DNA from: an uncultured Lachnospiraceae bacterium
GTDB lineage: Bacteria > Bacillota > Clostridia > Lachnospirales > Lachnospiraceae
NCBI GenBank assembly: GCA_934343915.1
Contig: CAKRIL010000009.1
Location: 21,192-85,191, forward strand
Reading direction: 5' to 3'
DNA length: 64,000 nucleotides
The notes beneath the pieces were generated by a model. It was not told the origin of the DNA, did no database searches, and saw only the letters and a program-made list of their open reading frames with translations. How positions within the stretch are numbered: the stretch's first letter is position 1; every line of letters starts with the position of its first letter. Positions 25,066 to 34,597 of this stretch are shown one piece after another. Both the position numbers and the translations under genes were made by a program.

Positions 25066-26607
25066 TTAAACAATTCCACGGCCACGCACCTTCTTGGATG
25101 CGTAGTTGCATATTAATACAAGAATACAGCTTACAACAGATCTGAAGAGACCAACGGCTGTGGTGTAACCATATGATGGAGTACCACCACCGAATGTCTG
25201 ACGATATGTGTATGTCTGAAGTACATCAGCCTTAGATCTTACGGTATCGTTGTACAATACGAATACTGACTCGAAGAGGTTCATAACCTTAGCGAGGTTA
25301 AGAATGAATACTGTGATAATCGTATTGGCAAGAGCAGGAAGAGTGATATATCTCATTCTGTTCATTCTGTTAGCACCGTCAATCTGAGCCGCCTCATAGA
25401 GGTCAGGGCTGATTCCTGAAAGGGTTGCAAGGAAGAGGATAGTTCCCCAGCCTGTATCCTTCCAAATATTGATTGCAAAGTATACCGGTCTCCAGTTGGT
25501 AAGCGATGTAAGGAAGCTTACCGGTCTGTCAACGATACCAAGCTTTAAGAGGATTGCGTTTACAACACCTGTTGAAGAGATAACTGCATTGCCTGCTGCA
25601 TCAACAACAGCCTGTCCTGTTGCAGGATCCATAACCGTAATCTGTGACTCTGAAAGTAACATCTTGAAGAGAGAAGCAACAACTACCCATGACATGAAAT
25701 GCGGAAGGTAGATGATTGTCTGTACAGTCTTCTTAAAGTGGATATTCTTCATCTCGTTGAGAAGAAGTGAGATGAGAACTGCCATAAATGTATTAAGAAT
25801 CAACTTAATAATTGAGAGATACAGAGTATTGGTAAATGCAGTCATGAACTGCTGGCTCTTAAGCTTACCTAACTCAGTAAGTCCAAACATGCTGACGAAG
25901 TTGGCAATACCCGAATAGTAAGGCTGAAGACCTGACTTATACTCGGTAAATGCGTATCTTAAGCCTAACATAGGCATGTAGTTAAAGATAAGGAGGAAAA
26001 CCAAAACAGGTAAGAGCATTACATAGAACCATCTGTAAATATACATTCTTCTCCAAATGCTCTTTGAATTTCCAAGGAAATGAGGGTCTACCTCAGGCTT
26101 TTTCTTCAACTTGTATACATCAAGGAAGACACCCACAACACCTACAACCGTACCAATAATTACAATAGGAAGACCAAGACCGACTTCCATGTTAGGTGCG
26201 CCATGCCATCCGCATGTATTATTATATGCTACACCAAATACTGCCGCTGCAAGAACAGTGGTAATAATTGAAAATTTTTCATACTTAACTGCGCACAGAA
26301 TAACAGACGCTACCAAAAGCGCCATAAATAAATACCATACCCATTGATGTTCGTAGTTCATCATACCGAACGAATTGTAGTAATCTACTACCTTATAACC
26401 CAAATCTGCATCATACTTCATTGCAGGGGTCAGCTTATCATAATCTGAATTCTGAATAAACGGAAACATACCGCCAACAAACGAGGTAACTGCACCGACT
26501 ATTGCGATAGGTCTTATATTACGCTCTTCGCGTCTTACCTGCCATCCGCAGCTCGGGCACTTCTTCGCCTTCTTAGGTATCTCGGTTCCACATGCTTTAC
26601 ATAACAT
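25066..26607 (-). CDS. LplB/YteP-type sugar ABC permease fused to an N-terminal zinc ribbon and extra membrane domain
   Basis: A 513-residue protein, nearly 200 residues longer than ordinary LplB permeases. Residues about 1-24 hold a zinc ribbon (CKACGTEIPKKAKKCPSCGW). About 30-165 hold three or four membrane helices of an unknown domain. About 185-513 are the MalF/LplB permease with coupling loop EAAQIDGANRMNRMRYITLP. The start at 26607 follows AAGGAAGGTATTGCTA; an in-frame TTG two codons earlier is less likely. It pairs with the LplC-type permease. The fusion could regulate gating or assembly, but this is inference. Confidence 0.88.
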   Translation of the reverse strand: MLCKACGTEIPKKAKKCPSCGWQVRREERNIRPIAIVGAVTSFVGGMFPFIQNSDYDKLTPAMKYDADLGYKVVDYYNSFGMMNYEHQWVWYLFMALLVASVILCAVKYEKFSIITTVLAAAVFGVAYNNTCGWHGAPNMEVGLGLPIVIIGTVVGVVGVFLDVYKLKKKPEVDPHFLGNSKSIWRRMYIYRWFYVMLLPVLVFLLIFNYMPMLGLRYAFTEYKSGLQPYYSGIANFVSMFGLTELGKLKSQQFMTAFTNTLYLSIIKLILNTFMAVLISLLLNEMKNIHFKKTVQTIIYLPHFMSWVVVASLFKMLLSESQITVMDPATGQAVVDAAGNAVISSTGVVNAILLKLGIVDRPVSFLTSLTNWRPVYFAINIWKDTGWGTILFLATLSGISPDLYEAAQIDGANRMNRMRYITLPALANTIITVFILNLAKVMNLFESVFVLYNDTVRSKADVLQTYTYRQTFGGGTPSYGYTTAVGLFRSVVSCILVLICNYASKKVRGRGIV

Positions 26608-26700
26608 TAGCAATACCTTCCTTTACGAAAAATGTATAGTTATTTGAAAAGTTGCCGAAGCAACAATTACTTACATTATCAACATCTTTACCGAAATACT

Positions 26701-26724
26701 GTCGGGAGCCCGAAGACCCCCGAC
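26701..26724 (-). promoter_or_regulatory. TTCG-tetraloop hairpin between binding-protein and permease genes
   Basis: Minus strand GTCGGGGGTC-TTCG-GGCTCCCGAC: a 10-bp stem with a UUCG loop and no T-run. It lies in the 180-bp gap after the solute-binding gene, a usual place for an mRNA-stabilising hairpin that raises binding-protein over permease levels. Confidence 0.65.
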
Positions 26725-26787
26725 GGATTTCTATCTTACATAATTAATTATTCTTGAGCCACTCGCAAATAACTATCTAGAAGATAA

Positions 26788-28413
26788 TTAGTTGTTAAAT
26801 GAATCTAATACTGCCTGAGAAAGTGCACCACAGTTAGCATTGTACTCTGCGATAGCCTCAGCTCCTGTCATCTGACCCTGAGCAACAGCAGCGATAAGTC
26901 TTGTCTTCTCGTTCCAGATTGTTGACTGGGCCTCAAGAGACTCATCAGTAGCGTTCATCTTAGGAGCGTACTTAGAATGCTCGTTGAATACGTTGAATGA
27001 GTTACGAGCTACCTCTGTTGCAGCTGTACCGGCACCTGGATCGCCGTTTGGATAAAGTGTTGTATCGAACTCAGAAATCTTTAACTGAGACTCGAAAAGG
27101 TTCTTAGCTGTCTTAGTTGACTTACCATCTCTAACAGCAGACTCTGTAAGCTGGAACTGAAGTGTTCCGTCCTCAGCTACTACATAGTGTGTACCCTCTA
27201 CACCGTACTGCCATAACATCTGAGTCTCACCACCATCAAGGATTGGCTCTACGAAATACTGGAATACGCCTTCCGGATTCTCACAAGCAGATGTGATACA
27301 AATCATAGGTGAAAGTCTCTCAAGGTAAGCACCAGTCTCTTCGATTGGGTTAAGTACCCATACGCCTTCATCCCAGCCCTTGTTAGCGAGCTTATCTGTG
27401 ATTGTCTGTGCCCATGTACCAGCCCAGTATGTGAATACTGATGTTGAAGTTCCCTCGTAGAACTTATCACGTACCTTAGATGTTGAAGGCTTGCTGAAGA
27501 TATCTGCATCGATGTAGCCTTCGCTTACGCCCCAAGCTAATCTGTCAAGAGCAGCTGCCATAGCGTCTGTTGTGAATCCATCTACCCAAGCGCCTGCTGT
27601 CTCATCATAGTAGAAATCAGGGTAAGCATCCTGATAGAACTCAGGAAGGTAGTTTACATATGGAGCCTCATCTGTTACAAGACCTGCTGCAAGGATTGGA
27701 GCTGCACCTGTAACGTTCTTAAGAGCTGCTAAGAACTCCTGATACTCAGCCCATGTAGTTGGGAGAGTGTCCTCTGTGTAACCGGCCTGCTCAGCAAGTG
27801 CCTTGTTCACATATGTAACACAGCCGCCGCCACGTGCAGGATACATACCGAAGATGCCTTCCTGTCCGTCCGGTCCCTTTGTATACCATGTGCTGATAAC
27901 TGAATCAGCATATGAGTTAAGTCTGCCTGAGCTTACAACCTCTGAATTATTCCAAGCGTCTGTCATATTCCAAAGGTTACCCTGTGCAGCATATGATGCA
28001 TAGTAGTTAGATGGAAGAATAACTACATCTGCAAGTGTAGACTTATCATTGAAAGCGATACCGATCTGATCAGCATAACCGCTGTGGTCAGGACGTACCC
28101 ACTCAATCTTAATACCGAGCTTAGCCTCTAATGCATCATAGAATGCCTCAGCATAGTTCTCGCCCTCCTTAAAGATTGTTCCGTCCCACATAACCTTAAC
28201 CTTCTCAGGCTTAACTACTTCCTTAACCTCAGTAGTACTTGTCTCTGTAGTTGTCTCATTGCCGGATGTAGACTCATTTGTTGATGTTGTCTCTGTCTGG
28301 CTGCTTGGTGTTGTGCTCTCGTTGTTGCCGGTAGCACTGTTACAAGCTGTCATAGAGAGAGCCATAGTTGCTACAAGTCCAAGAGAAACAGCTTTCTTTG
28401 TCATCTTTTTCAT
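26788..28413 (-). CDS. Extracellular sugar-binding lipoprotein (LplA/YtcQ type)
   Basis: A 541-residue lipoprotein. The signal peptide MKKMTKKAVSLGLVATMALS ends at lipobox MTAC (Cys about 24). A Ser/Thr/Glu-rich linker to about residue 65 is followed by a large two-lobed family-1 type binding domain (VKVMWDGTIFKEGENYAEAF onward). It captures oligosaccharides outside the membrane for the two permeases encoded downstream. Substrate is probably rhamnogalacturonan oligosaccharide, by location. A catabolite-responsive element lies upstream at 28686-28699. Start follows AAAAGGAGGTCATTTCTTAC. Confidence 0.9.
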   Translation of the reverse strand: MKKMTKKAVSLGLVATMALSMTACNSATGNNESTTPSSQTETTSTNESTSGNETTTETSTTEVKEVVKPEKVKVMWDGTIFKEGENYAEAFYDALEAKLGIKIEWVRPDHSGYADQIGIAFNDKSTLADVVILPSNYYASYAAQGNLWNMTDAWNNSEVVSSGRLNSYADSVISTWYTKGPDGQEGIFGMYPARGGGCVTYVNKALAEQAGYTEDTLPTTWAEYQEFLAALKNVTGAAPILAAGLVTDEAPYVNYLPEFYQDAYPDFYYDETAGAWVDGFTTDAMAAALDRLAWGVSEGYIDADIFSKPSTSKVRDKFYEGTSTSVFTYWAGTWAQTITDKLANKGWDEGVWVLNPIEETGAYLERLSPMICITSACENPEGVFQYFVEPILDGGETQMLWQYGVEGTHYVVAEDGTLQFQLTESAVRDGKSTKTAKNLFESQLKISEFDTTLYPNGDPGAGTAATEVARNSFNVFNEHSKYAPKMNATDESLEAQSTIWNEKTRLIAAVAQGQMTGAEAIAEYNANCGALSQAVLDSFNN

Positions 28414-28683
28414 TGTAAGAAATGACCTCCTTTTGAAAAAATAAAGATAAATGATTATTTCACACGCTTATCGCGTGTAAGCTTGTCGCAATTAGTAATA
28501 ATTCTAATTTCGGCATACTCATACTACCACAATTTATACAAAATATACAAGTACTATTTTTATTATTTTATAAAAAATTTCACGGTTTTTTTAACAATAT
28601 GTTGTTTGTATTTGTTTTTAGTTGTATGTAACTGTTTTCATGTCCGTTTTTCTTTGAATATGACATGATGATTTTGCATATAC

Positions 28684-28712
28684 TATGTAAGCGTTTCCAG
28701 TTTTTCTGTCAA
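28684..28712 (-). promoter_or_regulatory. Possible promoter of the sugar-transporter operon
   Basis: Minus strand TTGACA (28707-28712) with a 17-bp spacer to a poor -10 (TACATA, 28684-28689). It would give a leader of about 270 nt. The perfect -35 and the cre overlapping the spacer are the reasons to report it; the weak -10 keeps confidence low. Confidence 0.35.
28686..28699. promoter_or_regulatory. cre site (CcpA catabolite repression element)
   Basis: TGTAAGCGTTTCCA matches the cre consensus TGWAARCGYTWNCW at every position. It lies in the 450-bp divergent region between the sugar-binding lipoprotein gene and the PAP2 gene. The rest of this gap is AT-rich without a gene. Confidence 0.7.
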
Positions 28713-28805
28713 TTTTGCATAATTTTAACCAAAAACAGTCAATATGTCTGTCATATTAATAGAATCTCCTTCAAAAATAGCACTTCCACAATGATTAAAA
28801 AGGTG

Positions 28806-28811
28806 ATATAA
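28806..28811 (+). promoter_or_regulatory. Extended -10 promoter of the PAP2 gene
   Basis: TGATATAAT (extended -10, TATAAT at 28806-28811), 55 bp upstream of the start. The -35 is weak. Confidence 0.55.
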
Positions 28812-28865
28812 TCAGAATACTATGTGAACAAATTATCAATCTTTTTATCCGAGAGGGAATTTCAT

Positions 28866-29765
28866 ATGGAATTTTTATATTTTCTTGAAAGCATAAGGAA
28901 CGGCTTTTGGGATATCTTCTTTATAATATGTACTTCATTCGGTGAGGAGCTTGTTCTTGTAAGTCTGTTTGCGGTAATCTTCTGGTGCATCAATAAGAAT
29001 CTTGCATACCGGATAGCCTTCTCCTACTTTTTGTCGGGAGTGGCGGTTCATGGTCTTAAGATACATTTCAGGATTGACAGGCCTTGGGTGCTCGACCCGG
29101 ACTTCAAGCCCGTCGAGCAGGTTATGGACACGGCAACAGGCTATTCATTCCCGAGCGGCCACACGCAGAGCTCGACGAGCCTCTACAGCTCCATCGCTTT
29201 CTATTTTAAGAAGCGGTGGCTGTATATTGTCTCCTTCGTGATTATTGCCCTTGTCATGCTGTCGAGAATGTATCTCGGCTGCCACACACCTAAGGATGTA
29301 CTCGCAGGCTTCGGTGTTACAATAGTCATAAGTGCCGCTGTTAATGCCATATACAACAATTTTAATTCGCGTACCATCACTGATGTACTTGTCATGCTAT
29401 TTATATTTGCAATATCGGCAGGGCTTTTCGGATATTCATATTATGTGGTGAATGCCGGATACACCACCGAAGCTCTTGCTATGGACGGCTTCAAGGCTGC
29501 CGGTGCGAGTGCAGGCTTTGCAATCGGCTGGTTCGCAGAGAAGCGCTATATTAAGTTCAATCCCAAGAACAGCCGCGTATGGATACAGATTCTTAAGGTT
29601 GTCATCGGACTTATCGGTGCTCTCGCATTCAAGAGCGGACTTAAGCTGCTTCTCGGCAATACAATCCTTGCCAACACATTCAGATACTTTGTAGTGATTA
29701 TGTGGGTAACGGTTATCTACCCTATTATAATTAAGACCTTTATGAAAGAACCGATGCAGTTTTAA
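28866..29765 (+). CDS. PAP2-superfamily membrane phosphatase
   Basis: A 299-residue membrane protein with about eight hydrophobic segments. Phosphatase motifs are present: HFRIDRPW (a KxxxxxxRP variant, about residue 72), PSGHTQSS (about 102-109) and a third motif SRMYLGCHTPKDVLAG with catalytic His. It probably dephosphorylates a lipid pyrophosphate such as undecaprenyl pyrophosphate or phosphatidylglycerophosphate. The ATG at 28866 follows GAGAGGG; a GTG 42 bp upstream lacks a site. It converges on and overlaps the yigZ-like gene by four bases. Confidence 0.88.
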   Translation: MEFLYFLESIRNGFWDIFFIICTSFGEELVLVSLFAVIFWCINKNLAYRIAFSYFLSGVAVHGLKIHFRIDRPWVLDPDFKPVEQVMDTATGYSFPSGHTQSSTSLYSSIAFYFKKRWLYIVSFVIIALVMLSRMYLGCHTPKDVLAGFGVTIVISAAVNAIYNNFNSRTITDVLVMLFIFAISAGLFGYSYYVVNAGYTTEALAMDGFKAAGASAGFAIGWFAEKRYIKFNPKNSRVWIQILKVVIGLIGALAFKSGLKLLLGNTILANTFRYFVVIMWVTVIYPIIIKTFMKEPMQF

Positions 29766-30403
29766 TCAAGCTGCACCGGTTCTTCTATATCTATATTCTT
29801 TTCTTCATCAATTTTTGCCCTGCCTGACGTTATCTCCGTAATCTCCTTAATGACTCTTTCGCACATATCCTCCGGGACGGCAAATATGAGCTTCACATCC
29901 GCTTCATACATAATATTCTCAAGTCCCCAGCCGTTCTTCTGTGCTGCATACTCAAGCTTTCCCGAGCTGTTGTAATCCGTCGTCACTGTTATCCGGCTTC
30001 CCTTTATCCTGCATGCGGCAACACTGTTATTCAGCGCATCCGTCGATGCCTTCTGATAGGCTCTCACAAGCCCGCCCGTACCCAGAAGTGTTCCCCCGAA
30101 GTATCTTGTAACGATTATCAGACAGTTGTGAAGCCCTCTTCCCGTTATAACCTCCAGTATCGGCTTCCCCGCCGTACCCGACGGCTCTCCATCATCCGAG
30201 AACCTCATAAGCTCGTTGTTCGCTCCGGCTGTGAAGGCATAACAGTTATGTCTTGCATCCCAGTATTTCTTCCTTGCAGCCTCGATATACCTTGCCGCAT
30301 CCTCTTCCCCCTCTATACTGTACACCGTCGCGAGGAATCGCGACTTCTTTTCCTCATAATAGCCGTCGCCGCCCTCTTTTATGAATAAAATGCGTTCCGC
30401 CAT
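29762..30403 (-). CDS. YigZ/IMPACT-family protein
   Basis: A 213-residue protein of the UPF0029/IMPACT family. It starts at 30403 after GAGGTTAGC; an ATG at 30427 is less well placed. The N-terminal domain contains the signature block DDGEPSGTAGKPILEVITGRGLHNCLIIVTRYFGG, written here as two adjoining runs around residue 75 (DDGEPSGTAGKP, then ILEVITGRG). The C-terminal domain (about 130-205) is ferredoxin-like. The family is linked to translation and ribosome-associated control, but its bacterial role is not settled. It is divergent from the downstream PBP gene. Confidence 0.9.
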   Translation of the reverse strand: MAERILFIKEGGDGYYEEKKSRFLATVYSIEGEEDAARYIEAARKKYWDARHNCYAFTAGANNELMRFSDDGEPSGTAGKPILEVITGRGLHNCLIIVTRYFGGTLLGTGGLVRAYQKASTDALNNSVAACRIKGSRITVTTDYNSSGKLEYAAQKNGWGLENIMYEADVKLIFAVPEDMCERVIKEITEITSGRAKIDEEKNIDIEEPVQLD

Positions 30404-30535
30404 GCTAACCTCATTTCCCTGCATCACCGCTCTTTACCCGCGGCAATGTACCGTCAATTATGTTTAAATTAAGGATAATATGTGAAAAATGAATTGTAAA
30501 GCAATAATTTACTTTATTTGATGGATATTTTTTGA

Positions 30536-30541
30536 TATAAT
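30536..30541 (+). promoter_or_regulatory. Extended -10 promoter of the PBP gene
   Basis: TGATATAAT with TATAAT at 30536-30541, 25 bp upstream of the start codon. The ribosome site CGGAGG lies between. The -35 is not consensus. Confidence 0.5.
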
Positions 30542-30566
30542 GTAGAAATCGGAGGTTATATACAAT

Positions 30567-33110
30567 ATGAATTACAGTTCAAAATCGATACGAAAGAAGT
30601 TAAAGGCACTGCGTTCACCTTCGACCAGGCTCGGACGCAAGGCAGTGCTTTTGGTCTTTAAGCTCATAACCGTATGCTTTGTCATATGCTTTGTAATGCT
30701 CACCTGTGTCGGACTCGGTGCTTTCACCGGAATAATTCAGACGGCACCGCAGATTTCACTTGATGCAGTATCGCCTCAGTGGTATCAGTCATACATATAT
30801 GACAGCGAGGGCAATAAGGTGGAGACTCTTGTTGCATCAGGCTCCAACCGAATCGAGGCAAGCATCAATGATATGCCGCAGCACCTTATTGATGCATTTA
30901 TCGCCATTGAGGACGCACGTTTTTACTCGCACAACGGTATTGACCCGCGCGGTATCGTAAGGGCCGCTTACAAGACAATCAAGAACCGTTTCAAGAGTAC
31001 ACAGGGTGCGAGTACCATAACGCAGCAGCTTATCAAGAATAATATCTTCTCAGCCGAGAGTGAGAACGGTCTTGTCGATACCTTCAAGAGAAAGTTTCAG
31101 GAGCAGTACTTAGCTCTCATCCTTGAACAGAACGTCGATAAGAATACCATTTTACAGAACTATCTCAATACCATCAACCTCGGCAACGGCAACCTCGGTG
31201 TTCAGGCAGCCGCGCAGAACTATTTTAATAAGGATGTTTCCGAGCTTACCATATCAGAGAGTGCCGTTATTGCAGCTACTACATCCAACCCATACAGGTA
31301 TAATCCTGTGCGCTTTCCTGAGAACAATAAGGAGCGCCGTGCGATTGTCCTCAACAATATGCTTGAGCAGGAGCTTATCTCACAGGAGGAGTATGATGAG
31401 GCTGTTGCCGACAATGTGTACGACCGCATTATGAATGTGAAGAACACTTCAACCGGCTCCACGGCATATTCTTACTACACCGACGCTCTCATCTCACAGC
31501 TCATGGAAGACCTCATGGAGCAGAAGGGCTATACTCAGACGCAGGCATACAACCTTGTATACCGCGGCGGACTCCAGATATATTCCTGTCAGGACAGCGA
31601 CCTTCAGAAATATGCCGAGAGTGCGGTGAATAACCCTGATTATTATTCGGGACGCTATGATTTTACTCTCAGATACAGAATCCAGATAAAGGATAAGGAC
31701 GGCGAATATCACAGCTACACGGAGAATTCCATCCTCAATTTCTGTCAGTCCACTCTCGGAATGTCAGGCTTCACGCTCATGTTCTCAACTGAGTCCGAGG
31801 CTCAGGAAGCCATAAGCGCATTCAAGACCTATATTCTCAATGAGACAGGTGGAACCGAGGTCGAGGGTACTGAGAGCATCACCTATACGCTTGAGCCTCA
31901 GGCATCATTCGTTCTCATCGAGCAGTCGACAGGATATGTGAAGGCTCTCGTCGGAGGCAGAGGCGATAAGACACATTCACTTGTGCTTAACCGCGCGACG
32001 GATTCAACACGTTCACCGGGTTCAAGTTTCAAGCTTCTCACCGTATACTCACCGGCACTTGACACAGCCGGAATGACGCTTGCGACCGTATATGATGATG
32101 TTCCTTATCTCTATTCGACAGGAAAGCTCGTAACCAACGTAGATGATGAATACCATGGTCTCATGACAATCCGTGAAGCAATCACGGTATCCCGTAACGT
32201 ACCTGCGGTAAAGATAATAACCGATATCTCCCCTGAGCTCGGTTACAGCTATGCATTAAGCTACGGAATAACCACCCTCACTCCTGAGGAGCAGCATTAT
32301 CAGGCAATCGCACTCGGAGGTATCACGAACGGTGCAACCAACTATGAGATGACAGCCGCATATTCCGCGATAGCCAATTACGGAGTATACAACGAGCCTA
32401 AGCTCTACACCAAGGTGCTTGACCATGACGGCAATATTCTTCTCGACAACTCGACAGCCAACAGCCATCGTGTCATCAAGGAATCGACCGCATGGCTCTT
32501 AGACAGCGCACTCAGAAGTGTTGTAACAGACAATATTACCTACCTCATGAGTGATAATATGTACTATGCAGGTAAGTCCGGTACCTCACAGCTCAACACT
32601 GATAAATGGTTCATCGGTTTCTCGCCTTATTATACAGCCGGAATATGGGTCGGCAACGACGACAGTACTCCGGTCAACACGGCATACTACACCATGACAC
32701 AGCTCAACATATGGCGCGATATAATGGAGTATGCACACGAAGGGCTTGAATATACCGAATTCCAGAAGCCGTACAATATCGTGGAGGCTGAGGTCTGTGC
32801 CGAATCCGGCAAGCTCGCAGTTCCGGGGCTGTGCGACAGCGACCCTCGCGGAAGTCAGGTTATAACCGAGTATTTCGAGGACGGAACGGTTCCTACCGAG
32901 GTCTGCGATGTTCATATTCAGGTTACAATGTGTAAGGAATCCGGCAAGATAGCCACCGAGAACTGCCCTCCGCAGTCACGCTATAAGGCAGTATATATCA
33001 AGAAGGACTTATCACTAATACAGAATATGGATCAGTACATCATCACCGACCTCGATTATGTTATAACACCTGAGATGTTAAATGATGAATGTGATGTCCA
33101 TTCACATTAG
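30567..33110 (+). CDS. Class A penicillin-binding protein (transglycosylase/transpeptidase)
   Basis: An 847-residue bifunctional peptidoglycan synthase. A short cytoplasmic N-terminus and one membrane helix (about 28-58) precede the GT51 glycosyltransferase domain with EDARFYSHNGIDPRGIVRA and GASTITQQLIKN. The transpeptidase domain has SxxK in SPGSSFK, SxN in SRN and the KSGTS box. A C-terminal region of about 110 residues holds several Cys. It polymerises and cross-links glycan strands on the outer membrane face. It has its own promoter and a terminator shared with the converging spoVAE gene. Confidence 0.94.
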   Translation: MNYSSKSIRKKLKALRSPSTRLGRKAVLLVFKLITVCFVICFVMLTCVGLGAFTGIIQTAPQISLDAVSPQWYQSYIYDSEGNKVETLVASGSNRIEASINDMPQHLIDAFIAIEDARFYSHNGIDPRGIVRAAYKTIKNRFKSTQGASTITQQLIKNNIFSAESENGLVDTFKRKFQEQYLALILEQNVDKNTILQNYLNTINLGNGNLGVQAAAQNYFNKDVSELTISESAVIAATTSNPYRYNPVRFPENNKERRAIVLNNMLEQELISQEEYDEAVADNVYDRIMNVKNTSTGSTAYSYYTDALISQLMEDLMEQKGYTQTQAYNLVYRGGLQIYSCQDSDLQKYAESAVNNPDYYSGRYDFTLRYRIQIKDKDGEYHSYTENSILNFCQSTLGMSGFTLMFSTESEAQEAISAFKTYILNETGGTEVEGTESITYTLEPQASFVLIEQSTGYVKALVGGRGDKTHSLVLNRATDSTRSPGSSFKLLTVYSPALDTAGMTLATVYDDVPYLYSTGKLVTNVDDEYHGLMTIREAITVSRNVPAVKIITDISPELGYSYALSYGITTLTPEEQHYQAIALGGITNGATNYEMTAAYSAIANYGVYNEPKLYTKVLDHDGNILLDNSTANSHRVIKESTAWLLDSALRSVVTDNITYLMSDNMYYAGKSGTSQLNTDKWFIGFSPYYTAGIWVGNDDSTPVNTAYYTMTQLNIWRDIMEYAHEGLEYTEFQKPYNIVEAEVCAESGKLAVPGLCDSDPRGSQVITEYFEDGTVPTEVCDVHIQVTMCKESGKIATENCPPQSRYKAVYIKKDLSLIQNMDQYIITDLDYVITPEMLNDECDVHSH

Positions 33111-33127
33111 AATACTGATATTACACA

Positions 33128-33162
33128 AAAAGGTCTGCATACCATACATGCAGACCTTTTTT
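33128..33162. terminator. Bidirectional terminator between the PBP and spoVAE genes
   Basis: AAAAAGGTCTGCAT / ATGCAGACCTTTTTT, an A-stem-T arrangement that works in both directions for the converging genes. Confidence 0.92.
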
Positions 33163-33181
33163 AAGTTCATACGCTTTGCTT

Positions 33182-33538
33182 TCAGACCTTCATCTTAGGA
33201 TTGGTTATCAATGATGCTATATAGCCGAATATAAGCGCCCCTGATATTCCGACCGCACCTGCCTTGAAGCCCCCCTTAAAGACCCCGAGAAGCCCTTCAA
33301 GGTCGACAGCCTCCTTGACGCCCTTCCACAGAACATTTCCAAATCCCAGCAGAGGAACTGTCGCTCCTGCTCCCGCCCAGTCCGCGAACGGCTGGTACAG
33401 ACCTATCGCACCGAGAACGGCTCCCGTACACACAAGCAGCACCATAATTCTTCCCGGCATAAGCTTGGTCTTTTCCATAAGAATCTGCACGACGACACAG
33501 ATTAAGCCCCCAACAATGAACGCTTTAATATAATCCAT
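33182..33538 (-). CDS. spoVAE: Stage V sporulation protein AE (SpoVAEb type)
   Basis: A 118-residue membrane protein with about four helices, part of the SpoVA channel that moves Ca-dipicolinate into the developing spore and out at germination. It contains the typical GAGATVPLLGFGNVLWKGV segment. Start at 33538 follows GAAGGGAG; the longer frame to 33577 overlaps spoVAD and lacks support. It lies 13 bp downstream of spoVAD, so they are co-transcribed. Unusually, spoVAC is not adjacent but 2.7 kb upstream. Confidence 0.93.
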   Translation of the reverse strand: MDYIKAFIVGGLICVVVQILMEKTKLMPGRIMVLLVCTGAVLGAIGLYQPFADWAGAGATVPLLGFGNVLWKGVKEAVDLEGLLGVFKGGFKAGAVGISGALIFGYIASLITNPKMKV

Positions 33539-33551
33539 ACTTATTCTCCCT

Positions 33552-34592
33552 TCACTCTCCGATACGCTCAAGAACAACTCCGTGCGCTATCCCCGGTATG
33601 CTCATACCCTCATTGTAGCTCACCGTCGACATAAGTGCTCCCGTCGGCACGAACAGAACCCTCTTGTACTTTCCCTCTTCCATTCTCCGCAATATATAAG
33701 CACACAGCGTTGTCGCCGCACAGCCGCAGCCGCTCCCTCCTGCATGTGTATCCTGCGTATTCTGGTCAAATATAATCATGCCGCAGTCAGAATGAACATC
33801 CGATATATCAACGCCCTTCTCCTTAAGCAGGTCTATAAGGATTCTCTGCCCTACATAGCCTAAGTCGCCCGTGAATATCTTATCGTAGTACTCAGGCCCC
33901 ACACCGAAATCCTTCAGATTAGTATATATCAGATCGGCACAGGCAGGTGCCATACTCGCACCCATATTGAACGAGTCCTTCACACCATAATCCACAATCT
34001 TTCCCGTTGTCACACCCTTTATGCACACCTTACCCTTGCCTGCCGCATTATTGCCCACAGCATTCTCGATAATGACGCCGCCACTGCCCGTTACAGTCCA
34101 TGTTGCTGACAGCGGACGCTGATTTCCGTATTCAAGCGGGAACCTGAACTGCTTCTCGGCACTCGCAAAGTGACTTGATGTAACTGCAATAACCCTGTCA
34201 GCACAGCCCCCCGCTACCAGCATTGAGCCAAGCGACATACCCTCTCCCATTGTGGAACAGGCTCCGAACAATCCGAAATACGGTATATTGTACTTTGCAA
34301 TGCCGAACGATGACGCTATAAGCTGACCAAGCAGGTCTCCCGACAAAATGTATCTTATATTCTTCTCGCTTATCTTTGCCTTATTAAGAAGATGTCCCAC
34401 AACCTTCTCCTGAAGTGTGCTCTCCGCTTCCTCCCATGTATTCTGCCCCGCCATAGGGTCAGCGACCACCTCGTCGAACAGCTTTCCAAGCGGCCCGTTC
34501 CCCTCCTTCTCACCTGCAACGCTCGCCCTCGCCGCAATAACAGGCGGTTCATCATACATCACGCTCTGTCTGCCAATCATTTTTACACTCAT
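33552..34592 (-). CDS. spoVAD: Stage V sporulation protein AD
   Basis: A 346-residue thiolase-fold protein that binds dipicolinic acid as the cytosolic part of the SpoVA channel. Landmarks are MIGRQSVMY at the N-terminus, GPLGKLFDEV, YILSGDLLGQ, GACSTMGEGM and SGCGCAATTLCAYIL. The ATG at 34592 sits only a few bases from the T-run of the upstream terminator and has no ribosome site. The in-frame ATG at 34580 is an alternative but is also weakly served. spoVAE follows after 13 bp. Confidence 0.93.
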   Translation of the reverse strand: MSVKMIGRQSVMYDEPPVIAARASVAGEKEGNGPLGKLFDEVVADPMAGQNTWEEAESTLQEKVVGHLLNKAKISEKNIRYILSGDLLGQLIASSFGIAKYNIPYFGLFGACSTMGEGMSLGSMLVAGGCADRVIAVTSSHFASAEKQFRFPLEYGNQRPLSATWTVTGSGGVIIENAVGNNAAGKGKVCIKGVTTGKIVDYGVKDSFNMGASMAPACADLIYTNLKDFGVGPEYYDKIFTGDLGYVGQRILIDLLKEKGVDISDVHSDCGMIIFDQNTQDTHAGGSGCGCAATTLCAYILRRMEEGKYKRVLFVPTGALMSTVSYNEGMSIPGIAHGVVLERIGE

Positions 34593-34597
34593 ACAAC

